DNA of 64,000 nucleotides from UBA4421 sp002470275. Lineage in GTDB: Bacteria > Pseudomonadota > Gammaproteobacteria > Pseudomonadales > Azotimanducaceae. The stretch covers positions 1 through 64,000 of the forward strand of contig CAJXDR010000012.1 of NCBI GenBank assembly GCA_913052345.1. Reading direction: 5' to 3'. Numbering within the stretch: the stretch's first letter is position 1; every line of letters starts with the position of its first letter. A program made the translations under genes and the position numbers. Below the pieces are notes generated by a model. It worked only from the letters and a program-made list of their open reading frames with translations. It made no database searches and had not been told where the DNA came from. Positions 41,176-50,430 of the stretch are shown here, in pieces.

Positions 41176-41817
41176 CTAATTCGCAGGCTCACCCTGGTCT
41201 TGAGACCAGTTAAGGAAGCGAGCGTAAAGCATGGCAAGGACGGAGACAGTGATCAGCGTGCCGGTGAGAAGGGTCAGGGTGGTATTGACCTCAAACCAGA
41301 GAACAAAATAAAACGAGGTCATTAGCGTGCCAAGGGCGCTCCCCAGGGTTGAGGTGAAATACAGCGCCCCGGCAACTTTGCCGCTCTCCTCAACACACTC
41401 CACTAGCAGCCTTACCGAATAGGGGGAGATCATACCCAGGACAACGGTGGGTAGGATGAAGAGAAAGGCGGATGCAAGAAGGGATCCGTAACGCGGGTCT
41501 TCCACTCGCAGAAAAATCGCGTTCATGACCGGATCGGCAAACAGCACTAGCGGGTACATCAGCAGCGCACCCACAATGAATATACTGGCAAAACGCTGCA
41601 GTGAGGGCGCTCTAACGGAAAGCCGTCCGCCTAACAGATAGCCGATGGCGAGGGAGAGCATGAAGATCGAAATAATGCTGCCCCAGACGTAGATGCCGCT
41701 ACCAAAGTAGGGTGCCAAAATGCGGCCGCCCAAAAGTTCCATGGACATGATCACGAAGCCTCCGCTAAAGGCGAGAATGTGAATAATGGGCATGAGGGCA
41801 GTTGGGTTTGCGGGCAT
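41176..41817 (-). CDS. Membrane protein, N-terminal half of fused spermidine-synthase family
   Basis: A 213-residue integral membrane protein with about six hydrophobic helices. The opening FSGGFVIMSMELLGGRILAPYFG and the later LGMISPYSVRLLVE...GKVAGALYFTSTLGSALGTL are characteristic of the membrane half of fused spermidine synthase-like proteins. The catalytic half is the next gene, so the usual single polypeptide is split here. Substrate and function of the membrane part are unknown. Confidence 0.8.
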   Translation of the reverse strand: MPANPTALMPIIHILAFSGGFVIMSMELLGGRILAPYFGSGIYVWGSIISIFMLSLAIGYLLGGRLSVRAPSLQRFASIFIVGALLMYPLVLFADPVMNAIFLRVEDPRYGSLLASAFLFILPTVVLGMISPYSVRLLVECVEESGKVAGALYFTSTLGSALGTLMTSFYFVLWFEVNTTLTLLTGTLITVSVLAMLYARFLNWSQDQGEPAN

Positions 41818-41860
41818 TTGAGCGTTCTCCAGCTAGGGCTTTAACCCGATTCAGTTCAAG

Positions 41861-42256
41861 TTACCGTTGGGGTACTTCCTCAGTCGGCGCACCGCTGTCC
41901 ACCCAGCTGCGATAGCCGTCTTCGATATGGGCCACGCGCTCGAGGCCCATATCCTGAACGGTTTTGGTGGCCAGCGCCGATCGCCAGCCGCTTTGGCAGT
42001 AAAAGATAAGCTGTTTGCCCGAGGAAAAAATATCTTTGTGGTACGGAGAGGTCGGGTCAACCCAAAATTCCAGCATACCCCTAGGCGCATGAAAGGCCCC
42101 GGGAATCTTGCCTTCTCGCGTCAGTTCACGTGGATCCCGTAAATCCACGAAGACATAGTTCTCATCATCCAGGCAGGCCTCTGCTTGATCCACATCTAGG
42201 CTTTGAATTTCGCCAAGCGCTTCGTCGATCAGGGCTCTATAGGTCTTTTTTAGCAT
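41861..42256 (-). CDS. Rhodanese-like domain protein
   Basis: A 131-residue single rhodanese domain. The catalytic cysteine is in the loop YCQSGWRSAL; the CH2A-type start FVDLRDPREL and the GAFHAPRG segment are typical. It probably moves sulfane sulfur in the cytoplasm (no signal peptide). It is downstream of the enoyl-CoA hydratase gene and upstream of the membrane protein on the same strand. Confidence 0.9.
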   Translation of the reverse strand: MLKKTYRALIDEALGEIQSLDVDQAEACLDDENYVFVDLRDPRELTREGKIPGAFHAPRGMLEFWVDPTSPYHKDIFSSGKQLIFYCQSGWRSALATKTVQDMGLERVAHIEDGYRSWVDSGAPTEEVPQR

Positions 42257-42284
42257 CCGCTTCCCTTAGCGCGTGGCTAAAGCG

Positions 42285-43055
42285 TTACTTGCCCTGCCAC
42301 CGTGGGGGACGTTTCTCGGAGAAGGCCTTGGGTCCCTCGATGAAGTCCTCGCTCTTGATCATGGCCTGCACGCTCTCATAGTTAGCCTCCATAGCATCCT
42401 GCAGAGAGGCAGAGTCCACGCTTTGGTAAACCACATCCTTGCTTGCTCGGATAGACAACGGGGCGCACTCGCAAATCTGTTTCGCCCAGCTCATGGCCGC
42501 GGACATCAGCTCTTCGTGGGGCACCACTTCGTTGACAAAGCCGAGCTGTACTCCCTCTTCAGGGCTTACATGACGGCCCGTGAGGATCATGCCGAGCGCG
42601 CGCTTGGGCCCTATTTGGCGGGGTAGCCGGTTTAGGCCGCCTGCCAGGGCAGCCAGTCCAACCTTAGGCTCTGGCAGCGCAAATTTTGCTTGATCAGAGG
42701 CGATGATCAGATCACAGGCAAGAGCGATCTCAAAACCGCCGCCCATGGCAACGCCATTTACCGCAGCAATGACGGGCTTGGTGAGATCGAACCGTGATGT
42801 GAGCCCCCCGAACCCTCTAGGCATGGGTACGCGCTCGCCACCTTCAGCCTGGTAGCGAAGGTCGTTGCCCGCACTGAAGCCTCTGCCCTCACCGGTGATA
42901 ATGGCCACCCAAAGGTCGTCATCCCTGGCAAATTCGTCAAAGACCTCGCCCAGCTCGGCATTGCCTGGGGGGTGTAAGGCATTGAGCCTTTCGGGACGGT
43001 TGATGCGAACGGTCATGACGTGATCCGCTTTCTCAACGATTGAAAATTCGCCCAT
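42285..43055 (-). CDS. Enoyl-CoA hydratase/isomerase family protein
   Basis: A 256-residue crotonase-fold enzyme. The oxyanion-hole segments are RGFSAGNDLR and NGVAMGGGFEIALACD, with catalytic glutamates at GGFEIA and LPEPKVGL. It should hydrate or isomerise an acyl-CoA, consistent with the ligases in the window, though it could serve amino-acid or terpenoid catabolism. The frame runs to 43088; the ATG at 43055 has AAGGAG at eight bases and was chosen. Confidence 0.88.
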   Translation of the reverse strand: MGEFSIVEKADHVMTVRINRPERLNALHPPGNAELGEVFDEFARDDDLWVAIITGEGRGFSAGNDLRYQAEGGERVPMPRGFGGLTSRFDLTKPVIAAVNGVAMGGGFEIALACDLIIASDQAKFALPEPKVGLAALAGGLNRLPRQIGPKRALGMILTGRHVSPEEGVQLGFVNEVVPHEELMSAAMSWAKQICECAPLSIRASKDVVYQSVDSASLQDAMEANYESVQAMIKSEDFIEGPKAFSEKRPPRWQGK

Positions 43056-43093
43056 GACTACTCTCCTTGCTCCTGGGTCATCCGGCACCCATG

Positions 43094-43705
43094 CTAACTG
43101 AAAGGCCGTCGATGTGAAGAATTATTGAAGTCGATGAGGGTATTGGGTTCACCCAACCTAATTTTCGTCAGGCTGCAGTTATCGAAGTGATATGACTGCC
43201 AAGACCCTGGGTCATCGTGCAGCAGCTTTGCAAGCGCAAGAGCCATAGCCGCACCATGGCTGACGACCAGCACCGTCTCGTCGGGCGCATGCTGCTTGGA
43301 AATCCATTCCAAGCTCTCGGACATGCGATCCGCTACGCCGAGCAGACTTTCTCCCTGTGGCGGCGCCCAGGTGAGATCATCATTGAGTCGGTCGATGAGC
43401 TGATAGTCCTCTCTGAGCGTGTCGAAAGTAATACCCTCCCAGTCACCAATGGACATCTCTGCGAGCTTGCTCACCACCGTATGCTGTTCCGGCTCGCCGG
43501 CGGCTAGGGCGGCCGTGTGTCGGCAGCGCTGTAGCGGGCTGGTGTAGGTTTTGGCCAGCTCGCACCGACCCGCGAGGAAGCGTCCCGTGAGCCAAGCCTG
43601 CCATCGGCCACGCAGGGTTAAGGGGCTATCCGTGGAGCCATGCCATCGACCCTCCCGGTTTGCACGAATTTGGCCATGCCGAAGCAACAGTAAGGTGGGG
43701 CCCAT
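43094..43705 (-). CDS. Histidine phosphatase family protein
   Basis: A 203-residue phosphoglycerate-mutase-like protein. The catalytic RHG lies at LLLLRHGQIRANREGRW, SPLQRCRHTA is the second arginine motif, the acidic catalytic residue is in MSIGDWEG, and the second histidine is in VVSHGAAM. The substrate is not predictable: sugar phosphates, nucleotides or cobalamin intermediates are all possible. It is followed by the enoyl-CoA hydratase gene. Confidence 0.88.
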   Translation of the reverse strand: MGPTLLLLRHGQIRANREGRWHGSTDSPLTLRGRWQAWLTGRFLAGRCELAKTYTSPLQRCRHTAALAAGEPEQHTVVSKLAEMSIGDWEGITFDTLREDYQLIDRLNDDLTWAPPQGESLLGVADRMSESLEWISKQHAPDETVLVVSHGAAMALALAKLLHDDPGSWQSYHFDNCSLTKIRLGEPNTLIDFNNSSHRRPFS

Positions 43706-43727
43706 GACTTTATTCTTCCTTTTTGAC

Positions 43728-44960
43728 TTAGCTGAACCGTTTGGCCACTAGGGTGGCGATAAGATCTCCCTCCACGTTGACCGCGGTCCGAAAGGTATCT
43801 AGGGGCCTCTCAATGAGCAGCAGCAAGCCGATGGCCTCTAAGGGGATGCCGACGGCGAGCATGACCATCTGCATGCCGGCCATAGATCCCGACGGGATGC
43901 CTGGCGCGCCAACAGAAGACAGCATCGCTACTAAGAATATGGCGATGATGCTGGTTGTATTGAGGTCAACCGAAAACATATAGGCGAGGAAGATGGCGGC
44001 GATACCCTCGAACAAAGCGGTGCCGTCCATGTTGGCGGTGGCCCCCAACGGAAGGACAAAGGCACAGCGCGCTCGATCTACGCCCAGCTTTTCTTCAGCC
44101 GTCTGCATGGACAGCGGTAGCGTGGCCGCGCTGGATGATGTGGACAAGGCGGTGATGAGCGGTGCCGCTATTTTTGAAAGGAGCCGCCAGGGAGGAATGC
44201 CCGAGGCTAGCCAGCCCAGCAGGGGTAAGACGACCAGGCCATGGAAGGCGGTAGCGCCAAGCACTACGGCTCCAAGCTGAAGCAGGGCGGTGGCTGTGTC
44301 CAGGCTGATCTGGTCGGCCATTTGGTAGGCGATGGCAAAGAGTCCTAGGGGCAGAGCACGCAGCACCCAGGCTGCGACGCGATAGGTAATCTGGGCCAGG
44401 TCGCGCATGAGTTTTGGCAAGGGCGAGTCTTCGGAAACCGTGAGGGCCGCTGCCAGGCCGAAGAGTATGGCCGCCACCAGAATGCCCAGGACGTTCATCT
44501 GGGACAGAGAAAGAAAGGGATTGCTCAGCATGCGCAGGAGCAGATTGCTGACCAGGGTCAGCGTGGACCCATCACCGGGGTCAATTAAGCGTGCATCGGC
44601 CAGCGTAAGACCGCCGAGAACGCTGGGATCATCCACTAGCGGTGGCAGCGACGTCCAGGGGTGAAACCACAGCACCACGATGAGCCCGATGCACACGGCA
44701 ATACCCGTTGTGACCAGATAGTAGGCCAGGGTCACTGCTCCCAGGCGGCCCATGCTGCTGCTATTGCGGAGTTCCATTACCCCGGCAAAGAGCGAAAAGA
44801 AAATCAGTGGTGCGACGATCATTTTGAGCGCCGCAAAGAAGGCGGTTCGGACTAACTCGGTGAGATGGTCGAGCCACATCCAGTCCCCGGCCAGTTCGGC
44901 CGTCATCCATCCGCCGAGGGCGGCAGCGAGTAACACGAGAGGAAACCATCGGGACTGCAT
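43728..44960 (-). CDS. Dicarboxylate/cation symporter (DAACS family)
   Basis: A 410-residue transporter of the glutamate/dicarboxylate:Na+ or H+ symporter family. Recognisable pieces are LKMIVAPLIFFSL, the serine-rich re-entrant loop TALSTSSSAATLP, LGATANMDGTALFEG with the NMDGT cation site, and SVGAPGIPSG as the second hairpin. About eight membrane helices. The frame is open to 45224, but the extra part is not membrane-like and overlaps the divergent apbE, so I start at the ATG 44960. Confidence 0.9.
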   Translation of the reverse strand: MQSRWFPLVLLAAALGGWMTAELAGDWMWLDHLTELVRTAFFAALKMIVAPLIFFSLFAGVMELRNSSSMGRLGAVTLAYYLVTTGIAVCIGLIVVLWFHPWTSLPPLVDDPSVLGGLTLADARLIDPGDGSTLTLVSNLLLRMLSNPFLSLSQMNVLGILVAAILFGLAAALTVSEDSPLPKLMRDLAQITYRVAAWVLRALPLGLFAIAYQMADQISLDTATALLQLGAVVLGATAFHGLVVLPLLGWLASGIPPWRLLSKIAAPLITALSTSSSAATLPLSMQTAEEKLGVDRARCAFVLPLGATANMDGTALFEGIAAIFLAYMFSVDLNTTSIIAIFLVAMLSSVGAPGIPSGSMAGMQMVMLAVGIPLEAIGLLLLIERPLDTFRTAVNVEGDLIATLVAKRFS

Positions 44961-45103
44961 ATCTGAAGTTATTCTTTTCGACTCTATTGATCTGGGGTTA
45001 TGAACGGTGCCTGGCCCCGGTTCGGAACAGCGTAGCCACCGCGCTTGCCGACGCCAATCATACACCAGGCTCAGTATCCGGTATCTGCCGCTGCAGTCCA
45101 ATC

Positions 45104-45118
45104 TTAGACTGTGTCTAA
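45104..45118. promoter_or_regulatory. Candidate operator before apbE
   Basis: TTAGACTGTGTCTAA is a perfect 6-bp palindrome with three central bases in the 190-base divergent region between the symporter and apbE, 32 bases before the apbE ATG. It may be an operator; no regulator can be named. Confidence 0.25.
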
Positions 45119-45150
45119 ACCCGACGCTCTGGTCTGTGGTCTGAGTTAAC

Positions 45151-46218
45151 ATGTCGTGCAACAAGAGCCAGGATGTCAGGGTGATACGCATTAACGGAAA
45201 GAAAAAGCAGGGTGTACGCCTCATCCTGTGGGCGCTGCTCTTATCCTGTGCGGGCTGTGGGAAACCGGTCGCTTACTCGGGGTTCGAGGGCGCAACCATG
45301 GGTACCTACTATCGCCTTCAATATCGTCTGACGTCAGGGTGCGAACCTAACCAGCAGCGCGTGGATGGCTTCCTAATTGAATTCAACAAGGGGCTTTCAA
45401 CCTACATAGAGGACTCTGAGATCAGCGAGATCAATGCCGCTCCGGCCGGCCGTCCGCTGCCGATATCGCCCAGGTTCGCCCGGGTACTAGACGCTGCGAT
45501 GCAGGTTCAGCAGCAGACCGGGGGGGCCTTCGATGTCACCGTGGGGCCGCTAGTCAATCTATGGGGCTTTGGACCCGAGGATCGGCAAGATGCGCCCTCT
45601 CTTGATGAACAGGCGAGAGCGGGCGAGGCTGTGGGGATGAACTTAATCAGCATGGAGACTGCGAACGGTGAGTGGGCCTTGGTTAAGGCTCATCCGAACA
45701 CCTATATCGATCTATCCGCCTTGGCCAAGGGCTTCGCGGTGGATGAACTGGCCCAGCAGTTAAGAGCGGCGGGCTGTGGTCATTTTATGGTGGATATTGG
45801 CGGAGAGGTGTCAGCACAGGGTCACAGCCCCAGTGGACGTGCGTGGCGTATCGGCGTGGAGGCCCCGGCCCCGGATCGGCAAGGCTCGGTGCAGCGCGTG
45901 CTGTCTATTGATGGTCAGGCGGTTGCCACCTCCGGTGATTATCGCAACTTTCGAGAGATTGACGGTTTACGAATTGATCACGTATTCGACCCGCGCTCTC
46001 GCCGCCCCGCAGATAATGCCGTGGCCTCCGCAACGGTGATCCATCCTCAAGCCATGTTTGCCGATGCCTATGCAACAGCGCTGATGGTGCTGGGCGTTGA
46101 TGAGGGCCTGGCGCTGGCCAAGGACCTTGATTTGCCCGTTCTGATCATTGCAAAAAGCGCTGATGGTCGGTTCGTTGAACGTTATACTCCTGCCATGCAG
46201 CCGTTTCTTGTTCACTAA
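45151..46218 (+). CDS. apbE: FAD:protein FMN transferase (lipoprotein)
   Basis: A 355-residue ApbE. The lipobox LLSCAGC anchors it in the envelope facing the periplasm. The substrate sites are GATMGTYYRLQY, VTVGPLVNLWGFG, IDLSALAKGFAVD, GHFMVDIGGEVSAQG and the metal-binding ASATVIHPQAMFADAYATAL-like segment. It attaches FMN to threonine residues of NqrB and NqrC. GTG at 45181 is an alternative start nearer the signal peptide. nqrM follows after 12 bases; the nqrA-F genes are not in this window. Confidence 0.95.
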   Translation: MSCNKSQDVRVIRINGKKKQGVRLILWALLLSCAGCGKPVAYSGFEGATMGTYYRLQYRLTSGCEPNQQRVDGFLIEFNKGLSTYIEDSEISEINAAPAGRPLPISPRFARVLDAAMQVQQQTGGAFDVTVGPLVNLWGFGPEDRQDAPSLDEQARAGEAVGMNLISMETANGEWALVKAHPNTYIDLSALAKGFAVDELAQQLRAAGCGHFMVDIGGEVSAQGHSPSGRAWRIGVEAPAPDRQGSVQRVLSIDGQAVATSGDYRNFREIDGLRIDHVFDPRSRRPADNAVASATVIHPQAMFADAYATALMVLGVDEGLALAKDLDLPVLIIAKSADGRFVERYTPAMQPFLVH

Positions 46219-46230
46219 GAGAGAGATTCA

Positions 46231-46494
46231 ATGACCACCTTGATCCTGACCTTCGCCGCGATGCTGCTGTTGACCGCCGCCATGGCCGTGGGGGTTATTT
46301 TTGGGCGCAAGCCCATCGCCGGAAGCTGTGGTGGCATGAAGGCCCTGGGCATGGAAACGGAGTGCGAGGTCTGTGGCGGGCAGCCGGAGCTGTGCAAAAC
46401 CGGAACCGGAAAAGCCCTGCCAGGGTCGAAGCTGCGTGGCCCGTCACCCCAAGAGATCAAGGGATTGGCCAGCCGTCTTGAAGATCGTGACTGA
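46231..46494 (+). CDS. nqrM: Na+-NQR maturation factor NqrM
   Basis: An 87-residue protein (DUF539) with one membrane helix (about 4-24) and the cysteine set C33 (GSCGGM), C45 and C48 (CEVCGG) and C55. NqrM is needed to insert the iron centre of the Na+-translocating NADH:quinone oxidoreductase. In related genomes apbE-nqrM closes the nqr operon; here the pair stands without it, which implies nqrA-F elsewhere. Confidence 0.93.
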   Translation: MTTLILTFAAMLLLTAAMAVGVIFGRKPIAGSCGGMKALGMETECEVCGGQPELCKTGTGKALPGSKLRGPSPQEIKGLASRLEDRD

Positions 46495-46533
46495 ATTCGC
46501 CCGAGGGGATTGCGGTCGTATCTCTGGGGGCCA

Positions 46534-47763
46534 ATGAAACTTGCCCTAACCATGGCTCTGCGTTTCGCGTGGAGCGGCAACGCCCTGTCTTTGGTCGCGA
46601 AACTCGCCTTAGCGGGTTTGGTCATCAGCATTAGTGTCCTGCTCTTTGTTGTCTCGGTGGTCAATGGTTTCGATAAGGAGCTTCGCGAACGCGTTCTCAA
46701 CGTCCTGCCACATGTGTCTATCCTAGCGGCTCGGGGCATGTCTCAGGCGGACCTCCCCGACCTGGCGTCAGCAGACCTCAAACCGTACGGGATCGAAGCG
46801 ATCACGCCGGTTATTTCTGCAAGCGCCTTGGCCGTCGCCAACGATACCATACTGGGTGTGCAGCTGACCGGCATTGATGGGGAAACCTTCAGCGGCGTCA
46901 GCGACATGGCGCAATATCTTCAAAAGGGGAGCCTGGCCGCTCTTGAAGCCGAGGCCTTTAACATCATCGTCGGAGCCCGTATTGCCGATCAGCTTTCCCT
47001 CAAATGGGGAGACCGACTGTTGGTTGTGGTGCCCGGCCGGGATGCCAGCATTGTGGGCCCCTTGCCCCGCCAGCGGCGTTTCAAAGTCGTCGGGATTTTT
47101 AACAGCCAAAGTCAGTTGGATGAGTCAGGCATCTTCATCCGACTGGAGGACGCGCAGCGCCTGCTTCGCATGTCCGGTAGGGTCCACGGGGTTCAGGGGC
47201 GTTTATCCAACCTCTTCGAGACCCTGGGCTCAAGACAGCTGCTGGTCAGTCAATTCTCTGGGCGAGGGGCGTCGGTGGTCAGCTGGATGTCGGATTATGG
47301 CAATCTCTACCAGGCCATTGCGGTACAGAAGGTTACGCTATTCCTCCTGTTTTCGTTGCTGATCGGCATCGCGGCGTTCAACCTGGTTTCTGGGTTGATG
47401 ATGATCGTCGAACAGCGAAAGGGTGACATAGCCATCATGCGCAGCATGGGTACGGAAACCCGCTACCTGGTTTCCATATTTTGTCTCCTGGGGCTATTGC
47501 TCGGGTGCATTGGAACATTACTCGGCGTCTTAGGCGGCCTGTTGTTGTCGTTCATGGTGCCGCTGCTCTTTCAGTGGGCTTCTAATACATTTGGGCTCTC
47601 GTTGATGTCCCAATACTTTATCGACTACTTACCCGTGAGCATAAAATTGAATGAGGTTGCCATCATCGCCGCCACCGCTATTGGTCTGACTTTCGCCGCG
47701 AGCATCTACCCCGCATGGCGCTCCACCCAGCACCTACCCAGTCGAGTGCTTGCAAATGAGTAA
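46534..47763 (+). CDS. lolC: Lipoprotein-releasing ABC permease LolC
   Basis: A 409-residue permease with an N-terminal helix, a large periplasmic domain and three C-terminal helices (MacB/LolCE type). ALRFAWSG and VVNGFDKELRERVLN at the start and VEQRKGDIAIMRSMG near helix 2 are family motifs. With LolD and LolE it extracts outer-membrane lipoproteins and passes them to LolA. I start at the ATG 46534, after GGGGGCCA; a TTG at 46510 has a badly spaced site. It overlaps lolD by eight bases. Confidence 0.92.
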   Translation: MKLALTMALRFAWSGNALSLVAKLALAGLVISISVLLFVVSVVNGFDKELRERVLNVLPHVSILAARGMSQADLPDLASADLKPYGIEAITPVISASALAVANDTILGVQLTGIDGETFSGVSDMAQYLQKGSLAALEAEAFNIIVGARIADQLSLKWGDRLLVVVPGRDASIVGPLPRQRRFKVVGIFNSQSQLDESGIFIRLEDAQRLLRMSGRVHGVQGRLSNLFETLGSRQLLVSQFSGRGASVVSWMSDYGNLYQAIAVQKVTLFLLFSLLIGIAAFNLVSGLMMIVEQRKGDIAIMRSMGTETRYLVSIFCLLGLLLGCIGTLLGVLGGLLLSFMVPLLFQWASNTFGLSLMSQYFIDYLPVSIKLNEVAIIAATAIGLTFAASIYPAWRSTQHLPSRVLANE

Positions 47764-48445
47764 GGGCACCCCGACCTTGGTCGCCCAGGACGTGGTTAAA
47801 AAGTACGTTCAGGGAGATGCTGACGTGCCCGTGTTGCTGGGCGTAGATCTTAAAATAGAGCCCGGCGAGCGGGTTGCCATCGTTGGTCGCTCGGGTTCGG
47901 GAAAGAGCTGCCTGCTGCACATCCTGGCGGGCCTGGAAAGTCTGGACACCGGGATGGTGACGGTGCACGGGCACGATATGGTCAATGCCGACAGTGACCA
48001 GCGGGCGCGTTTGCGCCGACAGTACCTGGGTTTCGTTTACCAACAGCATCATTTGCTGCCTGAATTTTCGGCCTTGGAGAATGTGGCCATTCCCCAGCGG
48101 CTTAATGGCGACGGCGCTGAGGATGCAGAAACAAACAGCCGCCAGCTCCTCGAGCGAGTGGAACTGAGCCATCGGCTCGACCATTTGCCACAGGCTATGT
48201 CTGGCGGAGAGCGCCAGCGCGTTGCGGTGGCTAGGGCCCTGGCCCATAGGCCACGGTTGGTGCTGGCAGATGAGCCAACGGGCAACCTGGACGAGATGAG
48301 CTCCCATCACCTGATGCGCATGTTGGTTGACCTCAGTGAAGAGCAGGGCACGGGTTTTCTTATCGTGACCCACGACCTAGCTCTATTGTCCTATTTTGAT
48401 CGCGTGTTAACCCTTCAGAACGGTCGCCTCTCCTCGGATTCTTAG
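47756..48445 (+). CDS. lolD: Lipoprotein-releasing ABC ATPase LolD
   Basis: A 229-residue ATPase. Walker A is GRSGSGKS (44-51), the signature is MSGGERQRVAVARAL, Walker B is LVLADEPTGNLD and the switch histidine is in IVTHDLAL. The Q-loop region GFVYQQHHLLPEFSALENV is typical of LolD/MacB. It powers LolCE. The ATG at 47756 overlaps the lolC stop; a TTG six bases upstream is less likely. lolE follows after four bases. Confidence 0.95.
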   Translation: MSKGTPTLVAQDVVKKYVQGDADVPVLLGVDLKIEPGERVAIVGRSGSGKSCLLHILAGLESLDTGMVTVHGHDMVNADSDQRARLRRQYLGFVYQQHHLLPEFSALENVAIPQRLNGDGAEDAETNSRQLLERVELSHRLDHLPQAMSGGERQRVAVARALAHRPRLVLADEPTGNLDEMSSHHLMRMLVDLSEEQGTGFLIVTHDLALLSYFDRVLTLQNGRLSSDS

Positions 48446-48449
48446 GCAG

Positions 48450-49718
48450 ATGGCGGGACCCGAAGACCAGCACCCACAGGACGAGCAAGCACCCGCCAGG
48501 CTTGGGTCGGACGTCTTACGTACAGTGGTCGCCATGGCTTGGCGCTTGGTGATGCAGGGCTCTAATGGCTTTGCTCGTTTTGTGACTTGGGTCTCTCTCA
48601 TCGGACTGGCCCTGGGGGTGATGGTCTTGGTGGTGGTGACCTCAGTCATGAATGGATTCGACCATGAACTGCGCCAGCGGATTTTGACGTCGCTGCCGCA
48701 TATCACCGTTCAAGAAACGGACTTACCCCCAGCGACCCATCTCCGGCTTTCAAATCACCCTGACGTGAAGTCCGTGGGGCCTTACTTTCAGGGGCTAGGA
48801 GCGATTACAACACCGGGGCAGGTACGGCCAATCTCTCTGCTCGCTTTGCCCCTGGAGGATTTGAGGGAGCTCGATCAAATTCAGCGGGGCATGCTCAGGG
48901 GGGATGTGGCCCAGCTCGACGCTGTTCGCGGCGGTGTTTTGATGGGTGCTCCACTGGCTCGATACCTAGGTCTCGCGCTCGGAGATGATGTGCTGTTGAG
49001 CATGACCGTGGCAGAGGGGCAGACCCTGCGCCTGCGTACGCTGCCCTTTGTCCTTGTTGGTGTTTTTGAACTTGGCGCCGACCCAGATTACTCGCTGATG
49101 ATCGCGAACCTTGAGTACCGAGAGCGCAGTGAGTGGGACCTCCTAGGCCGCCTAGGTACGCGAATCCAGCTGCATGACGCCATGGCCGTAAACCGGGTGG
49201 TGCTGGATACTGCTGACGCCCTCGCTGGATTTAAGTTGAACACTTGGCAGGACAGTTATGGAGAGCTGTTCCAGGCGGTAAAGCTGGAAAAGTCCATGAT
49301 GTTCGTGCTGCTGTTTTTGGTGGTCGCGATAGCGGCCTTTAACATCATCGCTGGTCAATCGATGATGGTGAACGACAAGGGATCGGATATCGCTATACTT
49401 CGGACCATGGGAGCGGGGGAGCGCTTTATTCTTCTGCTGTTTTTGCTTCAGGGCGCCTATATCAGCGTCATCGGAACCTCCCTGGGCCTTGCTCTGGGCA
49501 TCCTCCTGGCGAGCAATGTGAATACGATCATTGATGTGCTCGCCCTGATAAGCGGCAGGCACCTGCTGGAGGGTTCCTACTTCGTCTTGGTGCCGGTCCG
49601 AATCCTGCTTTCGGACCTGCTGCTGGTGGCAGGCCTAAGCACGGTACTTTCTCTCGGTGCCGCCTGGTTGCCTGCGCGCAGGGCCAGCCGCCTGGAACCC
49701 GCCCAATACCTGCACTAG
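48450..49718 (+). CDS. lolE: Lipoprotein-releasing ABC permease LolE
   Basis: A 422-residue paralogue of the permease before lolD, with the same layout: SNGFARFVTWVSLIGLALG as first helix, TSVMNGFDHELRQRIL, the periplasmic domain, then VVAIAAFNIIAGQSMMVNDKGSDIAILRTMG and two more helices. About 25 hydrophilic residues precede the usual start. The two-permease arrangement (LolC and LolE, not LolF) fits a gammaproteobacterium. Naming of C versus E is by gene order only. Confidence 0.92.
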   Translation: MAGPEDQHPQDEQAPARLGSDVLRTVVAMAWRLVMQGSNGFARFVTWVSLIGLALGVMVLVVVTSVMNGFDHELRQRILTSLPHITVQETDLPPATHLRLSNHPDVKSVGPYFQGLGAITTPGQVRPISLLALPLEDLRELDQIQRGMLRGDVAQLDAVRGGVLMGAPLARYLGLALGDDVLLSMTVAEGQTLRLRTLPFVLVGVFELGADPDYSLMIANLEYRERSEWDLLGRLGTRIQLHDAMAVNRVVLDTADALAGFKLNTWQDSYGELFQAVKLEKSMMFVLLFLVVAIAAFNIIAGQSMMVNDKGSDIAILRTMGAGERFILLLFLLQGAYISVIGTSLGLALGILLASNVNTIIDVLALISGRHLLEGSYFVLVPVRILLSDLLLVAGLSTVLSLGAAWLPARRASRLEPAQYLH

Positions 49719-49733
49719 GCGCTGAACCGTCGG

Positions 49734-50270
49734 CTACTCTGGCTTCTCCCTAAATGCACGCCTTCGCTTGCGTCGGCGCCATTTTGCGATCACGCGATTG
49801 CGCCAAATAAAGTGGGCGATCACGTAGCCGCTGATACCCGCGACCCAGGCGCAGATCAAGGAACCCAAAAGCAGCGGTGTGCCGATGATTGCCCAATTAT
49901 TGAGCAACCAGGTGAGCGAAAGCTCCAGATTGAGGTCGGCCACATCAAGATTCATCAGCCAAGCACCAAGGCGAAAGGCGAAATAAAACATCGGCGCAAT
50001 AGTGATCGGATTGGTGATCCATACCAAGCCGACGGCGACAGGTAGGTTGATTCGGACAATCACGGCGATGATGGCGGCGACCAACATCTGGGAGGGGACC
50101 GGGAGGAAGGCTGAAAAGAGACCAACAAAGACGGCGGCGGTCACGGACCTTCTGTTGAAAACCCATAGCTCACGCTGCTGTAGCAAATGGGCTACAGGCC
50201 TGAGCACCAGATTCCCACGAAGCGTTTCGCGATTGGGAAGGTTTCGGATTAACCAATCTTTTAACATCAA
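49734..50270 (-). CDS. DUF2062 membrane protein
   Basis: A 178-residue protein with two or three membrane helices and positively charged ends. VFVGLFSAFLPVPSQMLVAA and WITNPITIAPMFYFAFRLG are the DUF2062 signatures. The family is often found beside lolCDE and comEC in gammaproteobacteria, as here, though on the opposite strand. Function unknown; lipid or polysaccharide handling has been suggested for fusions with glycosyltransferases. Confidence 0.88.
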   Translation of the reverse strand: MMLKDWLIRNLPNRETLRGNLVLRPVAHLLQQRELWVFNRRSVTAAVFVGLFSAFLPVPSQMLVAAIIAVIVRINLPVAVGLVWITNPITIAPMFYFAFRLGAWLMNLDVADLNLELSLTWLLNNWAIIGTPLLLGSLICAWVAGISGYVIAHFIWRNRVIAKWRRRKRRRAFREKPE

Positions 50271-50430
50271 AGTCCTGCTGCGTGATGCCTACCGTGAGTT
50301 GTTTGGCCCAGAATGATAGCGCTGTCTATATCCAGAAGCCTGTGAAGCCGATGTCATCAAAATCCACAAAATCCTAGCGGGGTTTTGCGGTCAGAGCGGC
50401 CTTTGGGCCCTGCTGTCGCTCGCTTTATCG

